Below, in pieces: positions 8,245 through 17,024 of a stretch of DNA of 40,435 nt. This DNA comes from Blautia sp. (lineage in GTDB: Bacteria > Bacillota > Clostridia > Lachnospirales > Lachnospiraceae), in contig JALEHU010000048.1 in the NCBI GenBank assembly GCA_022770365.1, positions 1 through 40,435 on the forward strand, in the 5' to 3' direction. The translations under genes and the position numbers were made by a program. Under the pieces are notes generated by a model, which was not told the DNA's origin, made no database searches, and saw nothing but the letters and a program-made list of their open reading frames with translations. Numbering within the stretch: position 1 is the first letter of the stretch; each line of letters begins with the position of its first letter.

Positions 8245-8263
8245 GGCGTAATCCATATTCTGG

Positions 8264-10522
8264 TTAAAAATTCCCTCTGTTGATCACATCCATGCAGTAT
8301 TTGTAAATCCGTTTATAGGTCTTTACAGTATAATGCAGTCCGTCATCGATTCCCTCATCTTCACCATACCGGTTCCTGTCTGTGCCGAAACCGGTCTGCA
8401 TCAGATAACTGTAGGTATCAATATATTTATACATTGGAGAAGATCCGCTGCAGAGGTTTGTTTTGATGATTTTATTAAAATTCCTCACATCTGACTCCAG
8501 TCTTGTTTTGTTCTGGCCATAAGCCTTGATCATCTCATTATTAATGGGATTTACGGACATATAATACAATACACAGTTTCTTTTCTGCAGTTCTGCAGCA
8601 ATGCTTCGCATGTAAGTCACATAGCTGTAACCATTGCTCAGATCATTGACGCCCAGATTAAAGATCACAAGTGTCTTTTTGGAAAGAAGTCCCGTACTGT
8701 CATTTCCTACCTGCTTCAAAATCTTCGCATATCCTTCATTCTGCAGCCAGGTAAGCCCTTCCCCTTCTTTTGAGATAAAAGTTATTCCATTGGTCACGCC
8801 GGCATTTCCAGGTGTGTTCAGTGTATTGCTCATCCTGTTCGTCCTGGAATCACCCACAAAGATCACCTGTTTATATGCCTGAAGGTTTACCTGGGGAAGC
8901 TCAGAAGCAGAATAATCCGGCTCCGTTCTCCGGTCAAATACTACCGCATAAAGTTTCACAGTGCCCCTGATATTGGTAAGCTTTTCTCCCACTTCATATT
9001 CCTGTTTTACACTCTTCCCTGAATATTTTGACCAGCCCATCATGGTATAGCCTGCGGCATTTTTTACACCGGGAAGTGTAAAAGAGGATCCCTCTGCCAG
9101 TGCATAAGTCTTATATACCGCTCCGCTCTTCTTGTGGAGAATTACCGTTGCCGCTTTTTTATACACAGCATACAGGCTCACGTTCTTGCTGATCTTCAGC
9201 TTATCTCCCGCTTTATAGGATGCAGAGGACGCATTCTTCTTAGTGCTCCAGCCAATTCCCACGTATCCGCTCCTGGACGGAACGGAAGGCAGTGTAATAC
9301 TGCTTCCTGAAACCACTTTTTTATTCAGTGATTTAAACACACTGCCTGCAGTACCTGTTGAAGAATAAAATGACACTGTATAATAAACGTTCTTTTTGCG
9401 TACTGCATAGAATGTCATGTTGGCGGTAACTTTTACCTTATCTCCGGCTTTATACTGGACAGTCTTGCCCTTCTTCACGGTAGTCCAGCCCAGATTCTGA
9501 TAACCGGATGCCTTCGGAACAGCCGGAAGTGTCACATAAGAGCCCCTGTAAACCTTCTGTGTCAGAGACGTATATGTCTTGCTGGTGCTGGTACCGCTGT
9601 TATTGTTAAATTTCACGGAATATGACGGCAGTTTTCTGCGAACGGCATAAAGAGTGAGATTCTTCGTAACAGTAATGGTTTTGCCGGCTGCATAAGCGGC
9701 AGTCGAGGCGTTCTTCTTAGTGCTCCAGCCAAGACTGGTGTATCCGGTCTTCGACGGTACAGAAGGAAGCTTGATCCTGGTTCCGCCGGAGCCGGTTACA
9801 ACTACTTTCATTGTCAGTGCCTGAAAGCTGGAACTGCTGGCACCTGATGTCTCCAGAAATGTAACTGTTTTTACTTTGGACTTCGCATAACGCACAAGAT
9901 ACAGATTCGTATCATTATTGACTGTATAGGATGCACCGATTTTATATTTCACAGAAGTACTTTTGGCCGCTGTGGTCCAGCCAAAATTCACATAACTGCT
10001 GTTGGGGATATCAGGCAGCTTAATCATGGTTCCGGCTGCAACTTTCATTGTTTTCAGCGGATTACCGGTTCCGGAATTATTGTAGAAGTTAACCGTACAG
10101 GTTCCATCCACTGCATAAAGAATCAGTTCATCATTCTGGATATGTTCTGTCACATATCCTTCTGAGCTGTTCAGCGTAAATGTACTCTTCGCAGGCAGCA
10201 CAACTGCCTCTGAATCTGCAATGTTTGGATCCAGCTTCCACCCGCTGCCTGCCACAGATTCATATCCCGGAACACCGGGAAGTGTGATAGATGAGCCCAT
10301 AGCTGCCGCAGTTGTCAGCGAGCTGTAGATATTTCCGTTTTTATCTGCAAAAACAATCTTGATTGTGGAAGCTCCGGTGCTGTCTGCCTGAAATGTTTCA
10401 ATATCTTCCGAAGAATCATCAAACACAGATGCCTGTACATTCATACCGGTAAGCAGCATCACAGCAATCAGAAGCCAGCTCAGTATCTGTTTTTTCCTTT
10501 TCATTTTCTTTTTATACTCCAT
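8264..10522 (-). CDS. Secreted multi-repeat protein with C-terminal SGNH/GDSL hydrolase domain
   Basis: 752 residues. A signal peptide (1-31: basic KKKMKRKK, hydrophobic core, VQA cleavage) is followed by six repeats of about 70-80 residues between about 50 and 530. Each has a V.F strand, a LP.VP stretch, GY...GW (most copies read GWST or GWTT) and an L-Y-A-V end: the Listeria-Bacteroides (Flg_new/InlB B) repeat. The C-terminal 200 residues are an SGNH hydrolase with GDSR (Ser about 559), NLGVNDLS and DGLHY (Asp about 727, His about 730), a complete triad. It is likely an esterase or deacetylase acting at the cell surface or on host glycans. No LPXTG or cell-wall repeats are visible. AAGGAG supports the start. 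Single-gene unit. Confidence 0.9.
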   Translation of the reverse strand: MEYKKKMKRKKQILSWLLIAVMLLTGMNVQASVFDDSSEDIETFQADSTGASTIKIVFADKNGNIYSSLTTAAAMGSSITLPGVPGYESVAGSGWKLDPNIADSEAVVLPAKSTFTLNSSEGYVTEHIQNDELILYAVDGTCTVNFYNNSGTGNPLKTMKVAAGTMIKLPDIPNSSYVNFGWTTAAKSTSVKYKIGASYTVNNDTNLYLVRYAKSKVKTVTFLETSGASSSSFQALTMKVVVTGSGGTRIKLPSVPSKTGYTSLGWSTKKNASTAAYAAGKTITVTKNLTLYAVRRKLPSYSVKFNNNSGTSTSKTYTSLTQKVYRGSYVTLPAVPKASGYQNLGWTTVKKGKTVQYKAGDKVKVTANMTFYAVRKKNVYYTVSFYSSTGTAGSVFKSLNKKVVSGSSITLPSVPSRSGYVGIGWSTKKNASSASYKAGDKLKISKNVSLYAVYKKAATVILHKKSGAVYKTYALAEGSSFTLPGVKNAAGYTMMGWSKYSGKSVKQEYEVGEKLTNIRGTVKLYAVVFDRRTEPDYSASELPQVNLQAYKQVIFVGDSRTNRMSNTLNTPGNAGVTNGITFISKEGEGLTWLQNEGYAKILKQVGNDSTGLLSKKTLVIFNLGVNDLSNGYSYVTYMRSIAAELQKRNCVLYYMSVNPINNEMIKAYGQNKTRLESDVRNFNKIIKTNLCSGSSPMYKYIDTYSYLMQTGFGTDRNRYGEDEGIDDGLHYTVKTYKRIYKYCMDVINRGNF

Positions 10523-10569
10523 GTAGGCTCTCCTTATAAACTATCACAACCGTTTTCCATGATATAATG

Positions 10570-10754
10570 ATGATGGGGTCAAAAGGTATTTTGACCCCTC
10601 TGATACACGGATTTCTCCGCACTTTGTGCTCCCGAAATCCTAAAAACATTCGAAATCCGCCCTATTCCGGCTACTTTCTCATGTTTTTGCGGGTCCCAAA
10701 GTCATGTTTTTTCATGCAAGCATGAAACACATGACCTTTTGACCCTTGTATCAT
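10570..10754. repeat. 185-bp terminal-inverted-repeat element (MITE-like)
   Basis: The ends are ATGAT followed by GGGGTCAAAAGGT at 10570-10587 and the matching ACCTTTTGACCC...ATCAT at 10734-10754. Next to the left end is a perfect hairpin GGGGTCAAAA/TTTTGACCCC around GGTA (10575-10598). Near the right end is a long hairpin, GTCATGT (10701-10707) with ACATGAC (10729-10735) and an inner TTTCATG/CATGAAA. No gene lies inside. A 37-bp relative is at 17896-17932. It sits just upstream of the SGNH gene. Confidence 0.75.
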
Positions 10755-10908
10755 ATAATTTCAGTATAATTGATTTTCCGGATTCTTTCAAGCCAGCCGG
10801 AAATATTTTACAATTTTATCACAAAATAATCACAGAATTATTTTATCCTGTGGACTTTTTGATTTTGTAATTATGGTTTTTCATGGCTCCGGAACTGATT
10901 TTTTACAG

Positions 10909-10972
10909 AAAAAATCCCTCCGGAAACATGATTTCTATATACATTTATATAAATCAGACTTCCCGGAGGGAT
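10909..10972 (-). terminator. Rho-independent terminator of galT
   Basis: ATCCCTCCGG (10914-10923) pairs perfectly with CCGGAGGGAT (10963-10972). Inside, ATTTcTATATA faces TTATATAaAT. Reading the minus strand, six Ts follow (10909-10914). The rest of the 10755-10908 gap is AT-rich with a TTTCCGG/CCGGAAA hairpin and no gene. Confidence 0.85.
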
Positions 10973-11048
10973 CATATATTTTATATTATATTATTGATGA
11001 CACATTTTACCTGACAGGATTTTTGAAGAAAACTGTCTGCAAAAATCA

Positions 11049-12539
11049 TTACAGAGCTTCAATAAATCTCATAAAAGCTTCTCTGCCTTCCGGTGTACAT
11101 TTATAAACACCGGCGTCTTCAAGAACATGCGTAAACACAATTCCCACTTCTTTCTGCAGGATCTCATGGATATTTTCTTTTGTTACAGATTCGTATTTGG
11201 GAAGGAATTCTGCCACCCATGCGGCATGCTTCTCAATCTTTTCGTTGGAAGCAACTTCTTTGCCTTCGAGAATGTATTCTTCCAGAAGTTCCAGTTCCTC
11301 TTTCAGGCGGGCCGGAAGCACTGCAAGACCCATAACCTCGATAAGGCCGATGTTTTCTTTTTTAATGTGATGATATTCTGCGTGAGGATGGTATACACCG
11401 AGAGGATGCTCCTCTGTGGTAATATTATTTCTCAGTGTCAGATCCAGTTCAAAGGTATCTCCCACCTTGCGCGCGATCGGAGTAATGGTATTGTGAGGTT
11501 CTCCATCTGTCTCGGCAAATACAAACGCAGCTTCATCCGTATAGCCTCTCCAGACTTCCAGCACATGGGATGCCAGATCGATCAGGCGCTTTTCATCTTT
11601 GTGACGGATACGAAGGACAGACAACGGCCATTTTACAATACCGGCCTCCACATCTTCAAATCCCGGAATGGTCACATGCTTCTCAATGGGGGCTTTCGCC
11701 ATGGCAAAAGTATAATGTCCGCCCTGGAAATGATCATGACTCAGAATGGAACCGCCCACGATTGGAAGATCCGCGTTGGACCCCAGAAAATAATGGGGGA
11801 ACAGTTTCACAAAATCAAACAGCTTCACAAAGGTATTCCGTTCAATTTTCATCGGTGTATGCTGGCTGTTAAAAACAATACAGTGCTCATTGTAATACAC
11901 ATACGGTGAGTACTGGAATCCCCACGGACAGTCATTGATTGTGATCGGAATGATTCTGTGGTTCTCTCTTGCCGGATGGTTCACGCGGCCTGCATATCCC
12001 TCATTTTCCGGGCAGAGGAGACATTTGGGATAACTGCTCGCTTTGGCGTTTTTGGCTGCAGCAATGGCTTTGGGATCTTTTTCCGGTTTTGAAAGATTAA
12101 TGGTAATATCAATATCGCCGTATTCACTCTCCACCGACCATTTCTGATCTTTTTTCACACGATAGCGGCGGATATAATCACTGTCCTGGCTTAATTTGTA
12201 GAAATAATCTGTTGCTGCTTCCGGACTTTCCGCGTATTTGTCCCAGAATTCTTTCTGTACCTGAGCAGGACGGGGCATCAGGCAGTTCATCAGCCTGGTA
12301 TCAAACAGATCACGGTAAACAACACTGTCCTCAATAAGACCTCTCCCCACCGCTTCATCCAGAAGGTCTTTCAGCGTTTCTTCAAGATTCACATTGGTAC
12401 AAGTTTCTTCCGGCTCCACATACTCTTCTTCCTTAAACACGTCCAGAAGAAGATTGATGGTGTAATTCTTTTCGCAGGCGGGTGTCAGTCCTGTTTCAAT
12501 TCCATACTGCACCAGTTTTCTGATATTATTGCTTAACAT
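11049..12539 (-). CDS. galT: UDP-glucose--hexose-1-phosphate uridylyltransferase, class II
   Basis: Leloir pathway enzyme that swaps UMP between UDP-glucose and galactose-1-phosphate. The 496-aa length and sequence (LVQYGIETGL start, YPKCLLCPENEGYAGR, HPARENHRIIP, GGSILSHDHFQGGHYTFAMAKAP) are those of the Firmicutes GalT class, which differs from the shorter E. coli type. The catalytic His lies in the HDHFQGG region. The start is preceded by a GGGGG ribosome site. No galK or galE is next to it here; the gene stands alone with a strong terminator, and no clear regulator site was seen. Confidence 0.95.
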   Translation of the reverse strand: MLSNNIRKLVQYGIETGLTPACEKNYTINLLLDVFKEEEYVEPEETCTNVNLEETLKDLLDEAVGRGLIEDSVVYRDLFDTRLMNCLMPRPAQVQKEFWDKYAESPEAATDYFYKLSQDSDYIRRYRVKKDQKWSVESEYGDIDITINLSKPEKDPKAIAAAKNAKASSYPKCLLCPENEGYAGRVNHPARENHRIIPITINDCPWGFQYSPYVYYNEHCIVFNSQHTPMKIERNTFVKLFDFVKLFPHYFLGSNADLPIVGGSILSHDHFQGGHYTFAMAKAPIEKHVTIPGFEDVEAGIVKWPLSVLRIRHKDEKRLIDLASHVLEVWRGYTDEAAFVFAETDGEPHNTITPIARKVGDTFELDLTLRNNITTEEHPLGVYHPHAEYHHIKKENIGLIEVMGLAVLPARLKEELELLEEYILEGKEVASNEKIEKHAAWVAEFLPKYESVTKENIHEILQKEVGIVFTHVLEDAGVYKCTPEGREAFMRFIEAL

Positions 12540-12712
12540 AGCCTTTTCCCCCTTGATATTTTATTATAAAAGCCCTGCAACCGGCTTCCATCCATGGTAA
12601 TTTTTCAACTGTCAGTTCTACTTTATAGGACAATCCAGTAAAAGTAAATCGCAAAATTAAATATATTTTCAGCTAAATCTTTGGGCGGTTTGACGAATTC
12701 AGAATTTTTCTC

Positions 12713-15169
12713 TTAATACTCCACATTCTCTATATAACTGAAGAAAACATTTCCGGCTTTTTCAAACAGCTCTGTACTGTCATTCATACCGTAAGGTGAC
12801 GTCTCTCCTGTATTCGGATCATACAGATATGTATTGTACTCATCATAGCCCACGATCAATGTGCTGGAGTTATCACCTGTACGGGCAATCACCGGACGCT
12901 GATTGCTCACTTCATACAGAACGCTGTCCAGACTGCATCCTGTCAGATCGAGAACTGTTCCCGATTCCCCGATTCCTTCTGTCAGCTTCTGAATATCCAT
13001 CGTTGCACTCAGCATAATATCCGGTATATCCGATACAGCCAGCTGGACTTTTGTCTTCTTATTGCCGCGCTCCCAGACATACTGCTGACCGCGGTTCAAT
13101 ACAACACCCGTCTGGTCGTCAGCACGCCGGATCGCCTCGGCCGGGTCTGAATAAACACTGTCCAGACCTCCTTTGGCATATACATAATAAACATTCTCCT
13201 TTGGCACCTGGGTATCCAGGGAAACCACCCTTTCCTCCACGCTGCGCATCTTTGCATAAACAATCAGAGGCTCATCTGTTTCAGGAGACTCCTCGAAAGC
13301 CAGCCGGATTCTCACGCCGGTCCTGTCAGAAGTCGTAAGTTCCACGGAAATACGGTTCACGGAAGCCTTTTTATTGTTCATGATATTGTCTTTTTTCTTT
13401 GTCTGATAGGTATTGTCTTTCTTGACAGCGAGATTAAATTCCATGATCGTACTGCCCACTTTTACATCCGTAATATACAAGCCGTCCTCATGATATTCTT
13501 TTTTTACATTGCCTTCAAAATCTTCAATTCTCAGAGTGGTAATTCCTTCCACTGTGCGGTTGTTGGAATCTGTCAGGATATCTCCGTCCATGATCGTTCC
13601 GTATACCAGATCTTCATTCATAAATCCCAGTTCCCGCAGCGACTGACCGGCTTCCGGCACAAGCAGCCGCGTATCCAGTGTTTCGAAATCAATTTCCTTG
13701 ATCTGTCCCGTATGATCGCCGCTCTGTACCATCCAGGCTGCATGTGCATTGGTATCAGAAACTACAAAATGGTCTCCGTCGATTCCTTCTTCCAGAATTT
13801 TGTAAGTGCCCCCGTCAATATCCACCAGATACAGCTTTCCTGCCAGAAGAAGGAACAGGTCATTTCCCTCATTCACATACGAAAGCGTACCAAGGTCTTC
13901 CCTCAGGAACTCATAGGATTCCGTGCCTGGAATAAAGACTTTTTCTTCTACCACATTCTGGTCATTGCTGTAATGGTACACACAGATCCCGCTGTAGCCC
14001 TCCCGGATTCCCCGGTTCATGTAACCATACAGAACGAAATCCACATCTCCGTTATCACCCACACGGATGATTTTTATATCATGTTCCACCCGGGAATCGC
14101 GATAATCTCCGTTTTCTTCCTTGCGGAAGCTGAAAATCTTCACAAATTTGCAGTTTTCCGGAGAATACGACCACAGATCCCCCTGCTGTACAAAAGCCAC
14201 AACACTGTTGTCCTCATTTGCCATATAGGACACATTTTTGTCCCGCACGCCCAAAAGAAGACCATCTGTGGAAATTACCGGAAGACCCGGATCAAATACC
14301 TGGCTTGCAGACCGCTCAAAATTCAGAAGACGAATTCTGGATTCTGCATATCGCATCCGGTAAAACTCTGTCACATCATAAATCTCCGTGTATCCACTAT
14401 CATCTTTGGCCGAAATCTGATAATCCATGGAGATACTGGCTGTAGTCTCATTGATCTCCCTGATCGTCGGAATTCCTTTCCGATAGATTTTGGGACTCAA
14501 AGATCCCCAGCTCACCCGCGAAAGCTTTGATTTTATGGAAATACTGTTAAAATTCGTGGACGATGAGGAATCCTCCGGTTCCAGATAGCTTGCCAGATCC
14601 TCTGCCGTAGCCTTGTCCATGCATTTTTCGCAGAAGCTCTTTACAAATTTCACATAGCTCTCTGTGTTCAGATTCGATCTGGACACAATTCTCGTATAAT
14701 AATACACTTCTCCCCGGCTGGTATCCAGAGTAATCTGCATAGAATACTCCTGGCTCATACGAAGGGAGCTTCCGATTTCCACGGTAGCCCTCAGCAGGCT
14801 GTCCGAATCAGAAGTGATCAGATTTTTTACTTTTTTATTTTCCAGGACTTTGCTTCCGTCGGAAGTCCGGATTTCATAAGAAAGGCTCGTTACTTTGGTA
14901 TTATACGGATTGACAGCAAATGTCAGCTGTTTTGTAGTATCCAGCGGTGTCACACTGTCCCTTGTAAAATCCGCCTGCATCTGCTGTACATATCCGTACA
15001 TCCGGTTGCAGAGCGTTCCATTGTAGTCCACCATGACTTCCGGCAAAGTCGAATCATTCATATCAGAACGGTCGTCCGTCGTTTCATTGTTCAACAAAAA
15101 CGCCGTTCCTGCAACTCCAAGCACGAAGATCACAGACAGCAGCAAAAGTCTGCGCAGAATTCTCTTCAT
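12713..15169 (-). CDS. Exported 818-aa protein, propeller-like, unknown function
   Basis: Starts with MKRILRR and one hydrophobic helix (about residues 8-26), then about 790 extracytoplasmic residues. The first third has beta-sandwich-like strands. The middle (about 290-560) has repeated short blocks such as DLWSYSPENCKFVKI, DLFLLLAGKLYLVDI and HAAWMVQSGDHTGQIKEI, which look like beta-propeller blades of the type that read out state. The end (about 740-818) has another such block. No catalytic motif was recognised. It starts six bases after the methyltransferase gene and is the last gene of that pair; the two probably share a transcript. Similar large proteins occur in Lachnospiraceae as uncharacterised. 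Confidence 0.8.
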   Translation of the reverse strand: MKRILRRLLLLSVIFVLGVAGTAFLLNNETTDDRSDMNDSTLPEVMVDYNGTLCNRMYGYVQQMQADFTRDSVTPLDTTKQLTFAVNPYNTKVTSLSYEIRTSDGSKVLENKKVKNLITSDSDSLLRATVEIGSSLRMSQEYSMQITLDTSRGEVYYYTRIVSRSNLNTESYVKFVKSFCEKCMDKATAEDLASYLEPEDSSSSTNFNSISIKSKLSRVSWGSLSPKIYRKGIPTIREINETTASISMDYQISAKDDSGYTEIYDVTEFYRMRYAESRIRLLNFERSASQVFDPGLPVISTDGLLLGVRDKNVSYMANEDNSVVAFVQQGDLWSYSPENCKFVKIFSFRKEENGDYRDSRVEHDIKIIRVGDNGDVDFVLYGYMNRGIREGYSGICVYHYSNDQNVVEEKVFIPGTESYEFLREDLGTLSYVNEGNDLFLLLAGKLYLVDIDGGTYKILEEGIDGDHFVVSDTNAHAAWMVQSGDHTGQIKEIDFETLDTRLLVPEAGQSLRELGFMNEDLVYGTIMDGDILTDSNNRTVEGITTLRIEDFEGNVKKEYHEDGLYITDVKVGSTIMEFNLAVKKDNTYQTKKKDNIMNNKKASVNRISVELTTSDRTGVRIRLAFEESPETDEPLIVYAKMRSVEERVVSLDTQVPKENVYYVYAKGGLDSVYSDPAEAIRRADDQTGVVLNRGQQYVWERGNKKTKVQLAVSDIPDIMLSATMDIQKLTEGIGESGTVLDLTGCSLDSVLYEVSNQRPVIARTGDNSSTLIVGYDEYNTYLYDPNTGETSPYGMNDSTELFEKAGNVFFSYIENVEY

Positions 15170-15175
15170 GTACTT

Positions 15176-16423
15176 TTATTCCCCCTTTCCTTCGGACGAT
15201 GACTGCATCTTCAGAAGTGCCGCCAGTGTGGGGGAAACATGAATTGCTTCCATCATGGCAGCATTACTCTCTTTTGGAGTTTTTCTGCCTGTTTTCACTG
15301 CACGGATCAGTAGATTTTTGGGAGTATGTTCCATGTCAATGAACTCCAGAATCTGTGTGTCATATCCCTGCTCTTCCAGGAGCTGCGCGCGGATTCCGTC
15401 TGTGATCAGCGCTGCCATCCTCTCCTTCAGAATTCCGTAATGAAGAACCGGCGCAAGCATCTCGTTTTTGATCTGCCGATTCAGCTCATGCTGGCAGCAC
15501 GGCACGGAAAGGATCACCTTCGCCCCCCATTCCACTGCTTTGGCAAGGGCAAAGTCTGTCGCTGTATCGCAGGCGTGAAGAGTCACAACCATGTCTACGG
15601 CGCTTACCCCTTCATAATCCGCAATATCTCCCTGATAAAAATGCAGTTTTTCATAACCGTAGCTTTCTGCCAGTCTGCTGCATTTTCTGATCACATCAGT
15701 TTTCAGATCCAGTCCGATAATATTTACATCATATCCACGCAATTCCCGCAAATAATAATACATGGCAAATGTCAGATAGGATTTTCCGCAGCCGAAATCC
15801 AGAATTGTGATTTCCCGGTCTTTCGGAAGCTGCGGAAGTATGTCTTCAATATATTCCAGAAACCGGTTGATCTGACGGAATTTGTCATACCGCGAGGCAA
15901 CAATTTTGCCGCCCGCGGTCATAACTCCCAGATCCACCAGAAACGGCACCGGGAGTCCCTCTTTTAAAATGTACTGTTTCACGCGGTTGTGAGATAAAAT
16001 TCTTGCAGGAGGGACATTTTCCTTCTGTCCTTTCCCGGAGACTGCAGCTTCTTTTGCTGTTTCTTTTGTCCCTTCCAAAGCAATCGCTGCCGGGGCAGAA
16101 CTGTGTCTGGTTTTTATGGTCATTTTACCCTTTTTGCTCACCAGAACTGTTCCGTCTGTTTCCGTTCCCTGCACCTGAAGCTGGGAAAAACTTCCGTCCA
16201 GCGCTTTTTCCATGTATTCGCAGACTTCCTCCCTGGTGTAATTGGAATGCAGCACCTGCGTTCCCACGAAAGCGGAAGCCTGATAGCAGATTTCTCCTCT
16301 CAGCTCCACCGGACGGATTTTCACCCGGGACGCGCCGTCTTTATGACGCGGTCCGCTCAAAACAGCCTGAATCAGCTGTTCGTTTATCAATTTATTAAAA
16401 AAGTCTTGTAATGTTTTCATCAT
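15176..16423 (-). CDS. SAM-dependent methyltransferase (METTL25/Methyltransf_32 type)
   Basis: 415 residues. The N-terminal 150 residues are a variable region ending in an Ala/Lys-rich linker. A class I methyltransferase domain follows, with motif I ITILDFGCGKSYLTFAMYYYL (about residues 203-223), IIGLDLK (acidic loop), VVTLHACDTATDFAL (motif IV region) and LSVPCCQHELN. The pair THACDTATD/PCCQH is typical of the METTL25-like family, whose substrate may be RNA. The ATG used has a GAGG just upstream, with a second ATG directly after. Cotranscribed with the 818-aa exported protein, with which no functional link is evident. Confidence 0.85.
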   Translation of the reverse strand: MMKTLQDFFNKLINEQLIQAVLSGPRHKDGASRVKIRPVELRGEICYQASAFVGTQVLHSNYTREEVCEYMEKALDGSFSQLQVQGTETDGTVLVSKKGKMTIKTRHSSAPAAIALEGTKETAKEAAVSGKGQKENVPPARILSHNRVKQYILKEGLPVPFLVDLGVMTAGGKIVASRYDKFRQINRFLEYIEDILPQLPKDREITILDFGCGKSYLTFAMYYYLRELRGYDVNIIGLDLKTDVIRKCSRLAESYGYEKLHFYQGDIADYEGVSAVDMVVTLHACDTATDFALAKAVEWGAKVILSVPCCQHELNRQIKNEMLAPVLHYGILKERMAALITDGIRAQLLEEQGYDTQILEFIDMEHTPKNLLIRAVKTGRKTPKESNAAMMEAIHVSPTLAALLKMQSSSEGKGE

Positions 16424-16521
16424 GCCTCTATATTCATTCTAACGGAAATGTCTGCTTACGCATACATCACAACTTATAAAAATCTGTCCCGTAACATTGC
16501 AGGATAATGCCTGCTGCACGG

Positions 16522-16887
16522 TTACCAGTTTCTGCAGCGGTGGCGGCGGCATCTTCTTCTGAAAATCTCCTGATGCAAAAGTACCTGTATCAGTTCATCC
16601 AGAAATCTGCCCGGAATTTCCTGCGCTGCCATCTCCGGCTCTGCTTCCTCCCGGATGCGGCGGCTCAGCTGATAAAGCATAAATTTATCCGGATATTCGT
16701 CATAAAGCCAGCTTCCTTCATAATCCAGGAGCTGGCACTCTTCTTCCACTTTTTCCTGAATTCTCTTTGCTGTCTCCGGATAATGAGACTTCATCATCTC
16801 AAATTCTTTTTCCTGCATTCTCTCCCCACCTAAAAGCATGGGGTTTGCATATGTCATGTAAAACGGATAAAATTTATCATAATACAT
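16522..16887 (-). CDS. Conserved small protein with an Arg/Cys-rich tail, unknown function
   Basis: 121 residues. It opens MYYDKFYPFYMTYANPM, rich in Tyr and Met. The middle is charged and helical (KEFEMMKSHYPETAKRIQEKVEEE, then YDEYPDKFMLYQLSRRI). The last 13 residues read FRRRCRRHRCRNW, a strongly basic tail with two Cys that could bind nucleic acid, metal or the membrane surface. I recall such short proteins in Lachnospiraceae but no function. The first ATG is kept although its AGGGG site is modest; an internal Met (MQEKEF) has GGGGAG close by. Confidence 0.7.
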   Translation of the reverse strand: MYYDKFYPFYMTYANPMLLGGERMQEKEFEMMKSHYPETAKRIQEKVEEECQLLDYEGSWLYDEYPDKFMLYQLSRRIREEAEPEMAAQEIPGRFLDELIQVLLHQEIFRRRCRRHRCRNW

Positions 16888-16928
16888 ACAAAAGCCCCTG
16901 TGTCCCTTCCAAAATCATCTATTTCAGT

Positions 16929-17024
16929 ATATGCAGGGGCATAAGGTTCGGTTATCGAATCAGCCCTGAAGATCATCATATGCAGGGAACATCAGATTCG
17001 TTTGTCTTATCAGCCCTGAAGATC
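16929..17024. repeat. Imperfect 49-50 bp tandem duplication at the 3' end of mtnN
   Basis: ATATGCAGGG occurs at 16929-16938 and 16978-16987, and TCAGCCCTGAAGATC at 16960-16974 and 17010-17024. The right copy contains the last codons and stop of mtnN; the left copy repeats them outside the gene. The two copies differ between these blocks, so the duplication is not recent. Confidence 0.7.

Noticed and set aside
8143-8263. T-box leader for asnS
   Set aside because: The interval is only about 120 bases and lacks the T-box sequence and specifier stem.
8264-10522. Cell-wall-anchored adhesin
   Set aside because: The beta repeats suggest an adhesin, but there is no LPXTG or other wall signal and the C-terminus is a complete SGNH hydrolase.
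10570-10754. Rho-independent terminator or CRISPR-like repeat
   Set aside because: The hairpins have no T tracts in the right place and there is no spaced repeat series; terminal inverted repeats and the second copy favour a small mobile element.
10873-11106. 77-codon frame across the galT terminator
   Set aside because: It reads through a perfect terminator stem and the antisense of the galT end; no ribosome site.
13490-14530. 346-codon open frame opposite the 818-aa protein
   Set aside because: Antisense shadow with unusual composition, no ribosome site.
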